Positions 48,097 through 59,643 of a stretch of 64,000 nucleotides of DNA are shown piece after piece (position 1 is the first letter of the stretch; each line of letters starts with the position of its first letter). The stretch is from Branchiostoma belcheri (Eukaryota > Chordata > Leptocardii > Amphioxiformes > Branchiostomatidae). A model generated the notes under the pieces. The model made no database searches. It saw nothing but the letters and a program-made list of their open reading frames with translations, and was not told the DNA's origin. The DNA is taken from positions 399,260-463,259 of the forward strand of contig NW_017804065.1 of the NCBI RefSeq assembly GCF_001625305.1, written 5' to 3'. The translations under genes and the position numbers were made by a program.

Positions 48097-51046
48097 TGTA
48101 ACAATGGTACTACAAAAGTACATTTCAGAGACATTTTTCTGTAACATTTTCTTATCTCATAGTATTAGATTAAATGTATTGGGCTCAGAAAGAAAATTGG
48201 GTGAAAATTTCCACAGCAGATGATAGTGCCAATATCAGGTAAGATGTCAGAATTTACTCGGATTGGAGGTATATAGAAACAGAAACATCTCTTTAAAGAA
48301 AGGAACACAACAGACTTTTGAACTAGTTCCAATATGCATGGAAGACATTTAAATTATGCAAAAGAGAAGGTTAGTCATACTAGGGTCCACAGAAAAATGT
48401 ACACAACAGCTTCATAATTCAAAATTACAACCTGATGAAGTTTAGATTCTCATTCTGAGCAGCAAAAGTGATGACTTTGGCAATGCCTGTGGGTCAGAGC
48501 CTTTTAAACAGAAATTGTAATTGTTTATCCGTTGTTTCTCATCATTCTGCCACAATGGTTGTGGAGTAACTGCAGCTTTGTAAGGAGAAGAAAATGTTTT
48601 GTACATGAAGTTCTACGTGTTGGACTGTAGCAAGCAGTGCTGGAAGTGCCTGTCTTAGGCCATACAAATTTACTTCCTTGGTTCTGATATTTTTTATCAA
48701 AACTGCAAGAGGACATGAAAACAGAGGGCTAGGAGAAAAATCTGCAGACATAACCTCCAGACTCTGTTTTCATATTGATCTACCACTTCAGCATTGTTAG
48801 TTTTTGAATCTGAGAACTAACAAAATTGGCCTTTGTTCAGACTCAGAGAAAGGGATGAATGCATCAGGAGTCTTAGTAACTGAGGAGGATTGTGAATAAA
48901 GTGATTAGGATTTGTGATGAGGGTAAATGTTCCATACAATGTATGGACAATCTTCTGACATGCCCATATTAGGAACTCCAATGATAGTACCAATTACATG
49001 TAGAAATTAGCATGTGGCTGTTTTAAATACTTGTAATTACAGAAATATTGTATATATATTCAAAGTTATGTACCTGTACAGTCAAATCTTGGTAATTGTT
49101 ACATGGTTAATGATGATAATAATGATAATGTTAAGAAAACGTCACATTGTAGTGTAGTCATGCAGATCTATTTTTCACATGTCTGTTTTGTAGCTAGTGT
49201 TTGCTATAATAATTCTGGCACATTCCAGGAAGAACTCTTTAGGGGTAGTCTCAAATCTTTATGTGCAGGTTCCATACCAAATCAGTTTTAAGCGACAATT
49301 TTGACAAAGCACACTGCAGGGGTGTTAGGGAGTGATGGGAATCGCGTGTGGTCACATATTCTGCTGGTGTTATTCAGTGTGTCTGCTTGGGAACTGCACC
49401 TAGTTTCTTGTTGGTCAGCCTAAATGAAAAACAGCACTTCTAGAACAAAACTGGTAGTCAATCCCTCTCAAGATGTAGAATGGACAGGTAGATATGTGGT
49501 TACCCCTGACACACGCTAGGAAAACAACAAGGACTTGTTCAAGTGCATCAGCAACAAATGTCCCGTTTCAATCATCTGTCCATTGTGTGTGAAGAACAAA
49601 AGTTTTATGCTAACTACTTATACCTGCAGGTTGGGAATTTAAAGTTGAAATAGTTGACCATTTGTATCTACAACATCTCATCTATCACTTAGTCTAGTTA
49701 TTTGTGTGGCACCACAGAAGAGCTGACAACGAATATCCAATCTTGGTTTTCTGTTCCTAATGTTTCACTAAGTGTCGTGCCAGTGCATTCTCTGATAAGA
49801 TCCTCCCATCTTTTCCATTTCCTACCCCTCCTTCCTACCTGGACTGTTCTTGTTTGATGGTTTTGGCTGGTCCTGATGACCGTAACATGTAACCATACCA
49901 CTTCAGTTTCCCACATTTGGTCACAGAACGTGGGAGAGACATTGCCTAATCTGACACGAACGTGTAATGATGGGCAAACCACTTCAGTGTTTCCGTTGTT
50001 ATTGTCACTAGTGTGCAGGAAAAAAATGAAGCCAGCCTGTGCAATTTGGGCAAGACTTTTCCAGCTACACATATCAGGATTTCTGTCCACAAAGTCGTGA
50101 TTATTAACACCTCACAAGTGAATTCATTCTTAGTTTCTTTTGTGATGTTACAATCAATATGTTTACTGGACAATATGATTATATTAAAATGCCACAAATA
50201 CAATGAGTTTTTTTGTCCACGTTCCAACGCTAATTCTTTGTTCTGAATAAATAGGACGATTTTATTCACAAGGTGTCGTTAATACGTGTCTGTTTTACGC
50301 AAGCCAAGTGTGACAAGAATAGGTATTAGCTGGGGTTGCTGTTGTTAAATGTCACACCGAATAGACCGGTGTCCCTCTCCTTGGTGCTGAATGACACTTC
50401 AGCAATATTTGTATTTGCACACAGATTGTAGTTGCCAGTCATCACAACGACAAATGCACCTAAAATGCAGTCGTTCAACAGAATGAAAGCACATCACTCT
50501 CCTGGCAGAGGTTGAGTTGGAAGATTGTGGCCGTTTTCTGACAGCCGACCCAATAATTAATTGGACACTGTCTCGCCGGTTTGTAGGGACTTTGCCATCG
50601 AAAGATCTGCTTGTAGACTACAGAGGACAAACAACAAGGACACTAGAACAACGCAGGGTGACCTTTTTCTTACCGCTGCCCTTTGAACACAGACAAAGCT
50701 TTGCTTGCTATGTGTCACGTGTCAATAGCGACACAATAGACACGCAGCAGTAAATCCTCAAGGAAATACATATATTACGCCCTTGGGATGATCCACGCAC
50801 GGCATATTGGAAAATCTTGCGTGGTCAAAGTATCTGCAACGACGAAAGACGTGTCATCTAGCAAACTCCGAGCAGCTCTGACTGGCGACGTCGTAGCCAA
50901 CCGGCACTAGCCAATAAGCAAGACACTGTCCATTAGGTCACCGTTGATTGGGCTGGCTGGCAGAAAACAGTATTGGCTGGCTGCCACAAAACATCACAAT
51001 CTTCCCAATCAACCTCTGCTTGGAGAGTGTCTTTCATCGGTACAAT
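48097..51046. other. CLINT1 3' UTR and spacer to tetraspan gene
   Basis: No coding exon is seen. Possible CLINT1 poly(A) signals occur at about 48896 and 50245 (AATAAA). Short frames at 49698-50269 on either strand are unremarkable. The right end (about 50.7-51.0 kb) becomes GC-richer, with a CCAAT motif (GCCAATAAG) and repeated GGCTGGCTG blocks just upstream of the next gene, consistent with a promoter. Confidence 0.5.
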
Positions 51047-53233
51047 ATGTGGCAGAGACGATTTGATACAAATCTGTTGAGAAAGATTTCTATCGTCGGC
51101 GCCAGTGCAATTTTTGTGGCGCTTCTTGCGATGGGCGCCGGAGCGGGCGGTGTGTATCTTCAGTTCACCGGGTACACCAAACCGGCGGTGTCGTTCTTAG
51201 GAATCCCCTGCGCAACAATGTGGGTTCCAAGTCTGAACATCCTGGCGGGATCGGTGGTTCTACAGGCTAGCACGCGTCGGAACTCGCCAGATTCATACCT
51301 CATGACTGTTGCCATGTACTCGTCCATTGCCGCCGTCATTCCCGCCGCACTGGAACTCGTGCTGGGGTTCATGGCGACTATAGAGGAACACGAGTACCAG
51401 ATTCCACTGGAGGTATTGTTTGTGATTTTTATCTATCAGATTCGAATTCCGCGGGGGGGTATCCATTGTGATTTTATGGATAAGGTTAGATCTAACCTTT
51501 TAGATTTAATGTCAAGTATTAGTGGTTACGTTTGATTGTCAATTATAGTACACGTGTTTTGTTATCAATAGTAGATGTAAAATGAAGGTTTGTTTTCGTC
51601 TATTCAAAGATAGATAACGTTCCGCTGGTAAGTGGGTTGTCCCGTAATGAGGATTTACATGCACAGGGCAATTAAATAGAAATACACACGATTCAACGCA
51701 AGACTGCACACTTTTAAAGACGATGTAAACCAGTTTACTATGATTCTTTAATTTGTAAAATCACCGATAATTAGAAGTCAATGATTGTTGAAAATAAGGA
51801 AGTAGCCTGATACGCACGCTTTCAGATGGCGCCCGCCATCTTTCTTCGAAGTTTCAGCTCTAATTCATGTCAATTGTTTTATGTATTTACTGTTAAATAA
51901 TGTAATTCAGCCGGTGGCTGCGATATACATTTCATATAGTTGATCATAGTCATAGTAATTCATTCATTCGTTCGTCTATTCGTTCGTTCATTCATTCAGG
52001 TTGAGGGGGTGAGCCCGTATGCTCTGCTGACAGCCGCGGCGGTGGAAGTATTCGGACTTCTCCTGCTCATCCTGACCATCGTCGCTGCCATTCTCTGCCA
52101 TAGGATCTTAGTACGGCATCGGGTGAACAAGTATCTGCTTGGGACCAAGTGGGCGCAGTGTAAGGATCGGCCGGACGAGGACGACATCGGAGTGGACCAC
52201 TCGCCCCGCCCCCCTCCCAGGTCTGTGCTTCGCGGTAAAAAGATAGGGGGCCGTGAGTGGGTTGTTAATCCACTGCCCCTAAGGTCAAGGTATTGGAAGG
52301 CGGGGCCCAGCCCTCCCTCTCCCTCTAAGGGGCTTATATAGTCTAATTATTTGACAGTTGAATACAACAATCTGCCAACCTGCTTTCTCCTCCCTTCATG
52401 TTTTTTTTCATGTCCGTTCACTCTGATATCGCAGTCTCGTTTTACTGAATAAACCATTGTTAATATTGTTCTAGGTCTGTGTGCTTCGTGGTGCCGATAC
52501 CTGATCACGCCTTGCAGAAGTTTGAAGCCAACGGGTTCACCAACGCGTACCCATACGACTGGGTGTCTGCTGAGGACGATGTTAGGAATAAACCGCTGGT
52601 GGAGTCACCGAAACCGCAGAGACAGGTAAAACTTCAGACTTTAAGACTCTGATGCGACGAAAATTCGAATACTAATCTTCATGGACTTCTTGACATCACC
52701 AACGCCACACAATGATAATAACATTCACTCGTCTAATATCTTCAACACTCACACTTTACACAGTGGCAACTGTTTACATATACATTTCTGTAACTCGGCA
52801 AATGCAGAATATCATAAGAGTTTTTCCCTGGTCACATGCAGTAGTTAGACGACTACTGGTGCATCAGAGACTAAAGATAAGATATTACCTGCAGTGTTGA
52901 TACTGAACAAGGGAAGAGACCAAACTTAATATACTATATAATGCTGTGTTACGACTAATTTGACATATGGGTTCATCTGTAAAGACAATCTGCTGTTACA
53001 AGGTAGCCTACGGCATTGTATTCCTGCAGGTAAGCCGGGTGAGCAGCAGCAGCAGACGTGTGCGGTGGGGAGGGGTGACGGCTCCTGCGGGCCGGCCCAG
53101 ACCAGCGGAGTCCGCACAGAAGGCACCGGGAGGCAGGAGGGTCCGCAGGTCCGCAACCACCAACAAAAAACAACACCGAGACAACAGGAGGAAACCGGCC
53201 GTCAAGTCCATGCGAAATGCATGGGAAATTTGA
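51047..53233 (+). CDS. Four-transmembrane protein, family unknown
   Basis: Four exons with consistent phases: 51047-51412, 52000-52220, 52475-52625 and 53030-53233 (TGA), giving 313 residues. Hydrophobic segments lie at about 14-36, 47-73, 85-110 and 128-155. They are joined by short loops and followed by a cytoplasmic tail of about 155 residues. The tail has an acidic DRPDEDD stretch, a proline run, a Tyr-rich part (TNAYPYDW) and a very basic end (RRVRRS through AWEI). The four-helix layout with short loops is like MS4A/CD20 or TMEM-type tetraspans, but no diagnostic motif is visible, and the tetraspanin CCG signature is absent. An in-frame ATG at 50948 would add 33 residues; 51047 was preferred because the added stretch looks non-coding. 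AATAAA at 53401 is a likely poly(A) signal. Confidence 0.7.
51956..51998 (+). repeat. (TTCA/TTCG)n microsatellite acting as splice acceptor
   Basis: TTCATTCATTCGTTCGT and similar tetranucleotides run directly into the CAG acceptor of tetraspan exon 2 (52000), so the polypyrimidine tract is itself the microsatellite. Confidence 0.8.
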
Positions 53234-53250
53234 ACCCATAATCTAATATC

Positions 53251-53294
53251 GTTTGTTTGTTTGTTTGTTTGTTTGTTTGTTTGTTTGTTTGTTT
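53251..53294. repeat. (GTTT)11 microsatellite
   Basis: Eleven perfect GTTT units begin 18 bases after the tetraspan stop codon, in its 3' UTR. Confidence 0.97.
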
Positions 53295-53828
53295 AACACA
53301 AGACCCTCTTGTCACCTTCAACAGTCATCGTGACACCGCTCTTTAAAATGTGTGTGTGCGAAGCTAAAGGTCTTTGAAAGGGCCTCACCTTTTTTCTGTG
53401 AATAAAAAATAGAGATCATTACTGTTGTTAACATTTTGCCTACAGCATTCGCCAACCGACTCGCCTAGCCATCGCCGAATATTGAAAGCATAACTCAACA
53501 GGTGCTTTCACTGTTCAGGTATTAAAGAAATTGATATTTGTTAACAAATTTTTACGTCAGCCATACAGAGGGAAAACGATTGCAATGGTACGGTATGTGT
53601 CCTCACTACTACCGCGGAGCTGTTATTTTGTCACTTTTCACGTACACGACAATGTGACAAGTCTTTTCGTTGTTGTGAAGTCGTTTCGTTGTTGTGACTT
53701 TGGGGCAGGCCTACCTGGGATGGTATCATCCATAATTCATTTCGTGATCCATTATCTCATGACTCATATCCGATCAAAATCACATGGCAGAAGATGTTCG
53801 GTAACTTTTTAGCGGGCATCGGACCGGG

Positions 53829-54056
53829 TTTTTTTTTTTTTTTTTTTTATTCATCAAAACATACAGACATAACAAGGACAGTGTGACGCTGCACTCAAGT
53901 TAACAACTTATATTAACAGCGCCACACACAAAAAAGGTACAATTAACATTTAAATATACAAAGTTGACATGTGCGCCGTAGTCCCACCACCCCAAGACAT
54001 TAAAATATTAAATTAAATGCTAACAGAGCTATTTGAAAGATAAGATTACATGGTAA
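53829..54056 (-). mobile_element. Retroposon 3' end with poly(A) tail, minus strand
   Basis: A run of 20 T (53829-53848) is followed by ATTCATC. On the minus strand this reads GATGAATAAA plus poly(A), a poly(A) signal joined to a tail. The adjoining 200 bp are AT-rich and non-coding. It is probably a non-LTR or SINE-like tail; its 5' limit is unclear. Confidence 0.4.
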
Positions 54057-54190
54057 CCTCCTATATCTCATTGGCGGAAAAACATCCGCCAATCAGAGCT
54101 AGGAGGAGAATTTAGGCCCATTAACACTTACGTAGTATTTGGACTTCTATATCTAATTGACTGTTAGAAACAGTCAAGCAGAGCTAGAAG
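54057..54190. repeat. Two tandem structured hairpins with compensatory differences
   Basis: 54057-54106 and 54144-54190 share one layout: an outer stem, then TATATCT, an inner stem with loop, then AGAGCTA and the closing outer stem. The outer stems are CTCCTA/TAGGAG and CTTCTA/TAGAAG. The inner stems are ATTGGCGG/CCGCCAAT and TTGACTGTT/AACAGTCAA. Stem sequences differ between copies but pairing is kept, while the TATATCT and AGAGCTA parts are nearly constant. Confidence 0.6.
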
Positions 54191-55559
54191 CGCTTAGTAT
54201 CTCCAATGTAAACCTGAGTGAGTTGCATCGTTTTAAAGTTGTACATAGAGGGTAACATTGAGGAGCCTCTAAGAATGAAGTGCAGTGACCGGGTTGTTCC
54301 TGTACGTGCTAAAATGCGTATGTACCTGGGCTTCTACCACTGTGTTTTCTGCCTGATTGTACTTCAACGCCACAATGTTCTATCTACTTGTGGCCGAGTC
54401 GCCGTATAGAAAGTAGTTTTTAAACGGGTCTTGCATTCGTAGCACACCGTACACCGTGCCTTGTCAAAATACGTCGTAGTTGAGTTCTGTCTGGAATAGA
54501 CAACTGCGCACGTTCTCGTATGATGCACGGCTTTGTGATTTGCCACTAGACTCAACCACGACCCCAGGGCGCTTTGGTCACAGCGCTGGATACCTGGGAA
54601 CGAGATGGGCAGCAGTCATTCATATGCGCAGAAAGTGACGGGCGTCATACCACTCGTGGAAGAACCTGTCACAGCCGGTAAGACGATGATTTTTTTCCGA
54701 AGTGCATCGATCGATTTATTTACCAAAAACGTCATAATGTCAATTTACGTGTACCAGAATGGTGTACGATAGTACGGTTTATTCGGTGTCTTTTGTGATC
54801 TAGCTCCATAACTCAGGTAGGACAGGGCGGCCAATCCGACCGGTCGACCCGCTAATGTCGGTATCTGTACTGCGTAGCCCGGCAGCTGCAGGCTTCACTA
54901 ATACAGGCTTTTCATACTTGGATGATTAGATATTGAAGATTGAAGAAACTGTACTATTTTATCAAGTGTAAAGCTGAAATCGCATCTAAACCTGAAATCG
55001 CAGCAAAAGTAACAGCACAGGGCGGCCTAAGCGCTTCTCCGAGTCCACCTGAAGGGCGAACAACTCTGCCGAACCTGGGCAAAACACACGACGCCATATC
55101 TTTGCCATACAAGGGCAATGGTGCAACGGCGGTGCGCCACTCCCAAAAATTCTAGCGCCACTCCCAAAATTTTCAAATTAAGGGTCTTCTCTTCGTATTT
55201 TCGCGGATAAATAGGCAAAAAAACATCGAAATCTTGACGCGAGTGGCGTCCATTTTCCCGTCGGCATTGTTTCTGGAACTTGTGAATGGGCGATAATCGA
55301 GTAAACAATGACCATTTCGCACGACGCTACCGAGAGAATAGCTATCATTGGTGGAACATCGGGCGCCCCGCTAGCGTTTTTAAGTCATGTAAACAACGCT
55401 AATTGTCTGATTGGTTTGTAAAACAAAGCCCTCGACCCCGAAAATAAGTTTATAAAGCCGATATGTTTACGAACTAGCCGTGGAAAATTCCCCTACCGTA
55501 CCGCACCATGTGCATGTGGCGGCCGCAAAATTCGGTTAACTCATCAGATAAATGTCTGG

Positions 55560-55880
55560 CCAGTATAGCGGCATTTCCCATGAAAATAATGTATATTATT
55601 TATTTTTCGCCTTCTGTCGGTTTTTAAGTTACAAAACGTCTGAAAAAGCAGAAATTTGCCCACAAAACCGGACGGGGGAAGGCGAGTAGCTATCGACCTG
55701 AAGCACATGGCGAGGCAAAATCAAAATCGGCAACGCGGAAGAAAAATGCGTGGTCCATTTTAGCGATATTTACCATGAAAATAACGAATGTGGTTTATTT
55801 TCCCTCTGGTGTTAGTTTTTAGGCCCCGAAACCTCTGAAAAAGTAGAAATTTCCCCATAAAACGGACGGCTGAGGGGTGG
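55560..55880. repeat. Diverged tandem duplication, about 194-bp period
   Basis: Copies near 55570-55690 and 55765-55880 share CATGAAAATAA, TTTATTTT, GTTTTTA, CTGAAAAAG(C/T)AGAAATTT and a (A)AAACGGACGG-like block at matching offsets (CATGAAAA at 55580 and 55774). No coding sequence is seen. Confidence 0.6.
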
Positions 55881-56059
55881 GAGGGCGCAGGCGAGAGAGC
55901 TGCATGACCCGTAAAAAGTCAAACGTCATAGGGCACGAATATTACGCAATCACCCTAAAGCGCCGATTAAGCTAATTTTAGGGCGTTTAAAATTGATACA
56001 ATCACATTATTGATTTTTAGAAAAACAATGGGATGGAAACCAATCAAAACTTTGTGCTG

Positions 56060-56285
56060 AATAATTTTTTTTCAGAATTTTTTCTTCTGAATTTTTTTCT
56101 TCTGAATTTTTTTCTTCAGAATTTTTTTTCTTCAGAATTTTTTTCTTCAGTTGTTTTTCTTCAGTTTTTTCTTCATAAGTTTTTCCTTCGGAAGTTTTTT
56201 TTTTCTTCAGAAGTTGTTTTCTTCAGAAGTTGTTTTTCTTCAGAAGTTGTTTTTTCTTCAGAAGTTTTGTTTTTCTTCAGAAGTC
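56060..56285 (+). repeat. TTCTTCAGAA pyrimidine-rich minisatellite
   Basis: About a dozen units of TTCTTCAGAATTTTTTT or TTCTTCAGAAGTTGTTTT, roughly 16-20 bp each, give a strand with almost no C-G pairs and long T tracts. Each unit resembles a polypyrimidine tract plus CAG acceptor. Open frames through it (56033-56573) are low-complexity artefacts. Confidence 0.85.
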
Positions 56286-57649
56286 CCCAGGAATCCCCCC
56301 CCCCCTCTCCGGACCTCTCCCCCCTCACAGCCGCGCTTCGCGCGGCGTCGGGCACTGCGTGCCCTCCAAAAAAATGCCAGCACCACTCCCCGAAAAATTC
56401 CCGGGGAGACCCCTGATGATAGTTGTGTCAATCATATGTTGTCACGCAAACCTGGTCATACCATTCAGATCTCTTCCATTGCTACCTTTTGTGTCACAAT
56501 TCAGAGCTCTGGTCCGATGATGACCTCGGCCAGAAGTTTTGTCAGTACAAGAATTTACTTAATTGTATGCTAAACCATAAATGACTCAAGAAGGTATGCA
56601 TACTTAAGATATCCAGGTGTTCAAGACATTCCTGAGAAGCCCTTGATAACCGTGACCGAAGGCAGTCTTCCATGCTACCCATTCTAAAATATCCCTAACG
56701 TCTCTCACTTTAAATTTAGCATCCAAAATGTGCGTCACATACTCCACACAATAAGGCTGATGAATTATGCACCTCGGCACAATGTTTTAAAAAATGCTAG
56801 TACCTTTATCTTGTTTTAATACTGGACACGAGTTTGTGGTACGTTCAAGATCCGGTTGAAGCTAGAATATATTTCGATTTTGCCTGCCTGGAGATTACAT
56901 GTACGTTTAGCGTACAGACAGGATCTGTGTTGGATGTCCCTCGACAGTCGATGATGACGTCAGTGGTGTCTTAAATGGGACCGCAGCACAAATACAGAGG
57001 CACAAGTGCTTCAATTAATGGGGGTTTTTGGTACCTGGACATCATTTACACAGCTAGAGGAATTGCAGCAATAGTCCTCAGCAAATTGAGCAATGGTACT
57101 AGAGAAAACGAATCGCGGGTAATCTGAGACGCTTGACCTAGTAACCTCTGACCTGCCTCACAGGATAGCGCCGGTCGCTGGAGTAGTCTATCTGCGCTTC
57201 ACTGGTTGTCCACTCATTCAAGGCCCATTCAAGCACAGCAACCGACTGACACCACACCGCTCTGTGGCCGGACATCACTGTGGTAACAACATTTTTTTCG
57301 TACTTTTCTATTCAATTTTTTTGGTCTCGACATAGATAGATTTGTACACACTGTCGCAATTCCAGAAGCCATGCCCAGTGGCGCTGGCTACATACCGGCC
57401 CTTAATTAGCTGATAGCCATGTTGGACGTCATGTTGGTGACAAAGCCTTAGTATACACATTCCGCCATGTTTATCTGGTTTGTACTTCTCTAAATACTAC
57501 GAGAATCTTTGAGTTTGTATGGGGAGTTTTATCCATATTGCTATCATAGTGTGATTTTATCAGAAATAGACAGCTGCTGAGAGTGCTTTGTTTGGCACCA
57601 TCTGGTCACGGGAAATCTAGGTCAGTAAAAATCTAATTGTGCGCAGACA

Positions 57650-57755
57650 AACAAGAAGAATGGCGGACAATCACATAAAATACAGCCACACTGCCCAAGA
57701 AGACCACTCAGAAGACCGAGAAAATTTGGTCTATGTGGACAGGTCGTCACCATAG
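57650..57755 (+). other. Duplicated start region upstream of METTL27-like gene A
   Basis: The 22-base block ending ATGGCGGACAAT at 57650-57671 is an exact copy of the true start region at 57897-57918. The upstream copy opens a 31-residue frame (57660-57755) beginning MADN, with no recognisable continuation. It may be an upstream ORF, an alternative first exon, or a remnant of another duplicated copy. Confidence 0.5.
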
Positions 57756-57906
57756 ATAGGATTTTTAAAATTTGTGTCAATGGAAAAAAATTTATCAAAG
57801 GGCCACGAATTCGAAAAAGTGGTTTGGAGGCCTTAATGTAGAGATGGTCACTTGTACAGGTTTGACTGACAGCAATTTTGTTGCGCACAGCAGATTAACA
57901 AGAAGA

Positions 57907-59643
57907 ATGGCGGACAATGACGTAGTAGATGTTCAACTCAGTGACACCCTTTGCCACGGTGCGCAGAAACACGGCATGACCAGAGAAGAAGTCTTCAGGT
58001 ATTATGACAACTGGGCCGACAGGTATGACAAGGTGCGGGACTTCTTGTTTGTTGTCATCTTTGTCTTACAATAATTTGGAGCGGGTTTACCTTTTGTCAC
58101 GGGAATAATCTAACTTAATCCTTTTTTCGCTCAGTCAGCTTTAGACTTTCTACATCACATTAATACAGTTTGTTTTCCCCGAGGAAAAAAACACAACGAG
58201 GTACACCAGGTGTTCAGGTCCGGGCATGTTCTTGAATGATTTCACAGGTAGCTGTTACTGTAGGTACAAAGCCCTAATGTAACCTCATCCTAGAAACTGT
58301 TCCCCGTGTTAGGACCTGCATGATCTGAACTACAACGGTCCCCGGCAGTGTGCAGAGGCTCTAGCTGAGGTCCTGTCAGGTAACAAGGCCGCACGGATCC
58401 TGGATGTAGCGGCCGGGACCGGCCTGTGTGCGACGGAGGTAAGGCATGAAGACGCCAATGACCTAGTCGTCTTCACATCGTAAAGTTTGGTTTGTTTTCT
58501 TGAAGTTTGGGACACGCTTGTTACACGAGACGCGATTTATAAATTCATTTGTGCTACTAAAGTTTGTTCTACAAGACTTCCTTCTAGCGTCATTTTAGTC
58601 ACGCTGGATTGTCTAAGCTAAATCCTAGCATATTTTTGAAGGTCAGCACCCCGGCCCTCCCCTTGTACTAGTTGTAGTGTGTTACTATGCCTCGCGTTGT
58701 AGACAGGGTGTGCATATACAGGCCAACATATTTCCATGTGGTTTGAATATTCCGTGCAGTGAATAGCTGCAGTTTGCACAAGATCTGCATCTTGCTAAAT
58801 CTGTGTCTTTTTTCGTCTCTTAAAGCTGCTGAAGTTGGGTTATACCAACCTGGATGCGATTGACGGGAGTCAGGGTATGTTAGACATCGCCAAGTCCAGG
58901 AACCTGTACCACAGGTACATCTGTGACTTCCTGGGGCCACGCCGACTCGACATAGAAGACGGTAAGGCCTTGGAAAGAGATGTAGTTAACGTTTTTCTGA
59001 TTTTCCAACCAACCCCATCAAGAGCCCGCCAAACTCAGGCAATTCCATAAAATTCTTGATCTTATATGTGTATTTCAAAACCTCTTTAAATTTCCCTAAT
59101 TTGCAGAAGAAAATTCTTATTGATAAAATCGAGTGGATTATTTGTCCCTTGCTCACAACAAAGTCACAAGCAAACGCTAGGACATCACCCGAAGGTCACT
59201 TATCTAGAGAACTACAACATTGAGAGCACAAAACCGTCTCCATTTCAGATCACTATGACGCCATCGCCTGCTGCGGTTCGTTCAGTCAAGGTCACCTGAA
59301 GGACGACTGCTTCCCGGAACTCATCCGCATCGTTAAACCGGGTAAGGCAAAACTTTCTTCTGTGGTGGAGACGAAATTCGACACTGCTTTGCTACTGTTG
59401 AAACAGTGGTTTTGTGTAGAGCAAGGTAATGATGATCATCAATGTGTTTCAGGCGGTTTGATCTGCATCGCAATGCGGGAAGAGTTCCTGCACACTGTAG
59501 AGGCGTACAGGGGCAAACTGGAGCCCGCCATGGTGGCCTTGGAAAACAAGGGATGCTGGGAAAGAATAGCACGTGACATCGTTCCCAAGTTCTACCGCGA
59601 AAAAGATGGCGTCGTTTTTATCTATAGGGTGCTTGCTCAATAG
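57907..59643 (+). CDS. METTL27-like SAM methyltransferase, copy A
   Basis: Five exons: 57907-58032, 58313-58438, 58826-58961, 59249-59341 and 59453-59643, giving 223 residues with consistent phases. The fold is a class I S-adenosylmethionine methyltransferase. Motif I is ILDVAAGTGLCA (residues 71-82); an acidic IDGS follows the second strand; YDAIACCGSFSQGH is motif IV-like; then IVKPGG. The pattern HxxYDNWADRYD near the N-terminus and DGSQGML match METTL27 (WBSCR27), encoded in human 7q11.23, whose substrate is not established to my knowledge. All motifs are intact. A similar gene (copy B) lies 1.4 kb downstream in the same direction. Confidence 0.9.

Larger units (their letters stand above)
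54191..57649. other. Gene-free, repeat-rich spacer
   Basis: No exon is supported. The tract holds a diverged duplication (55560-55880), a pyrimidine minisatellite (56060-56285), two adjacent copies of GCGCCACTCCCAAAA near 55135-55170, and a CRE-like TGACGTCA at 56955-56962 that could belong to the promoter of the first methyltransferase gene. Confidence 0.5.

Noticed and set aside
56033-56573. Phe/Leu/Ser-rich frames of 96-140 codons
   Set aside because: Low-complexity readings of the TTCTTCAG minisatellite.
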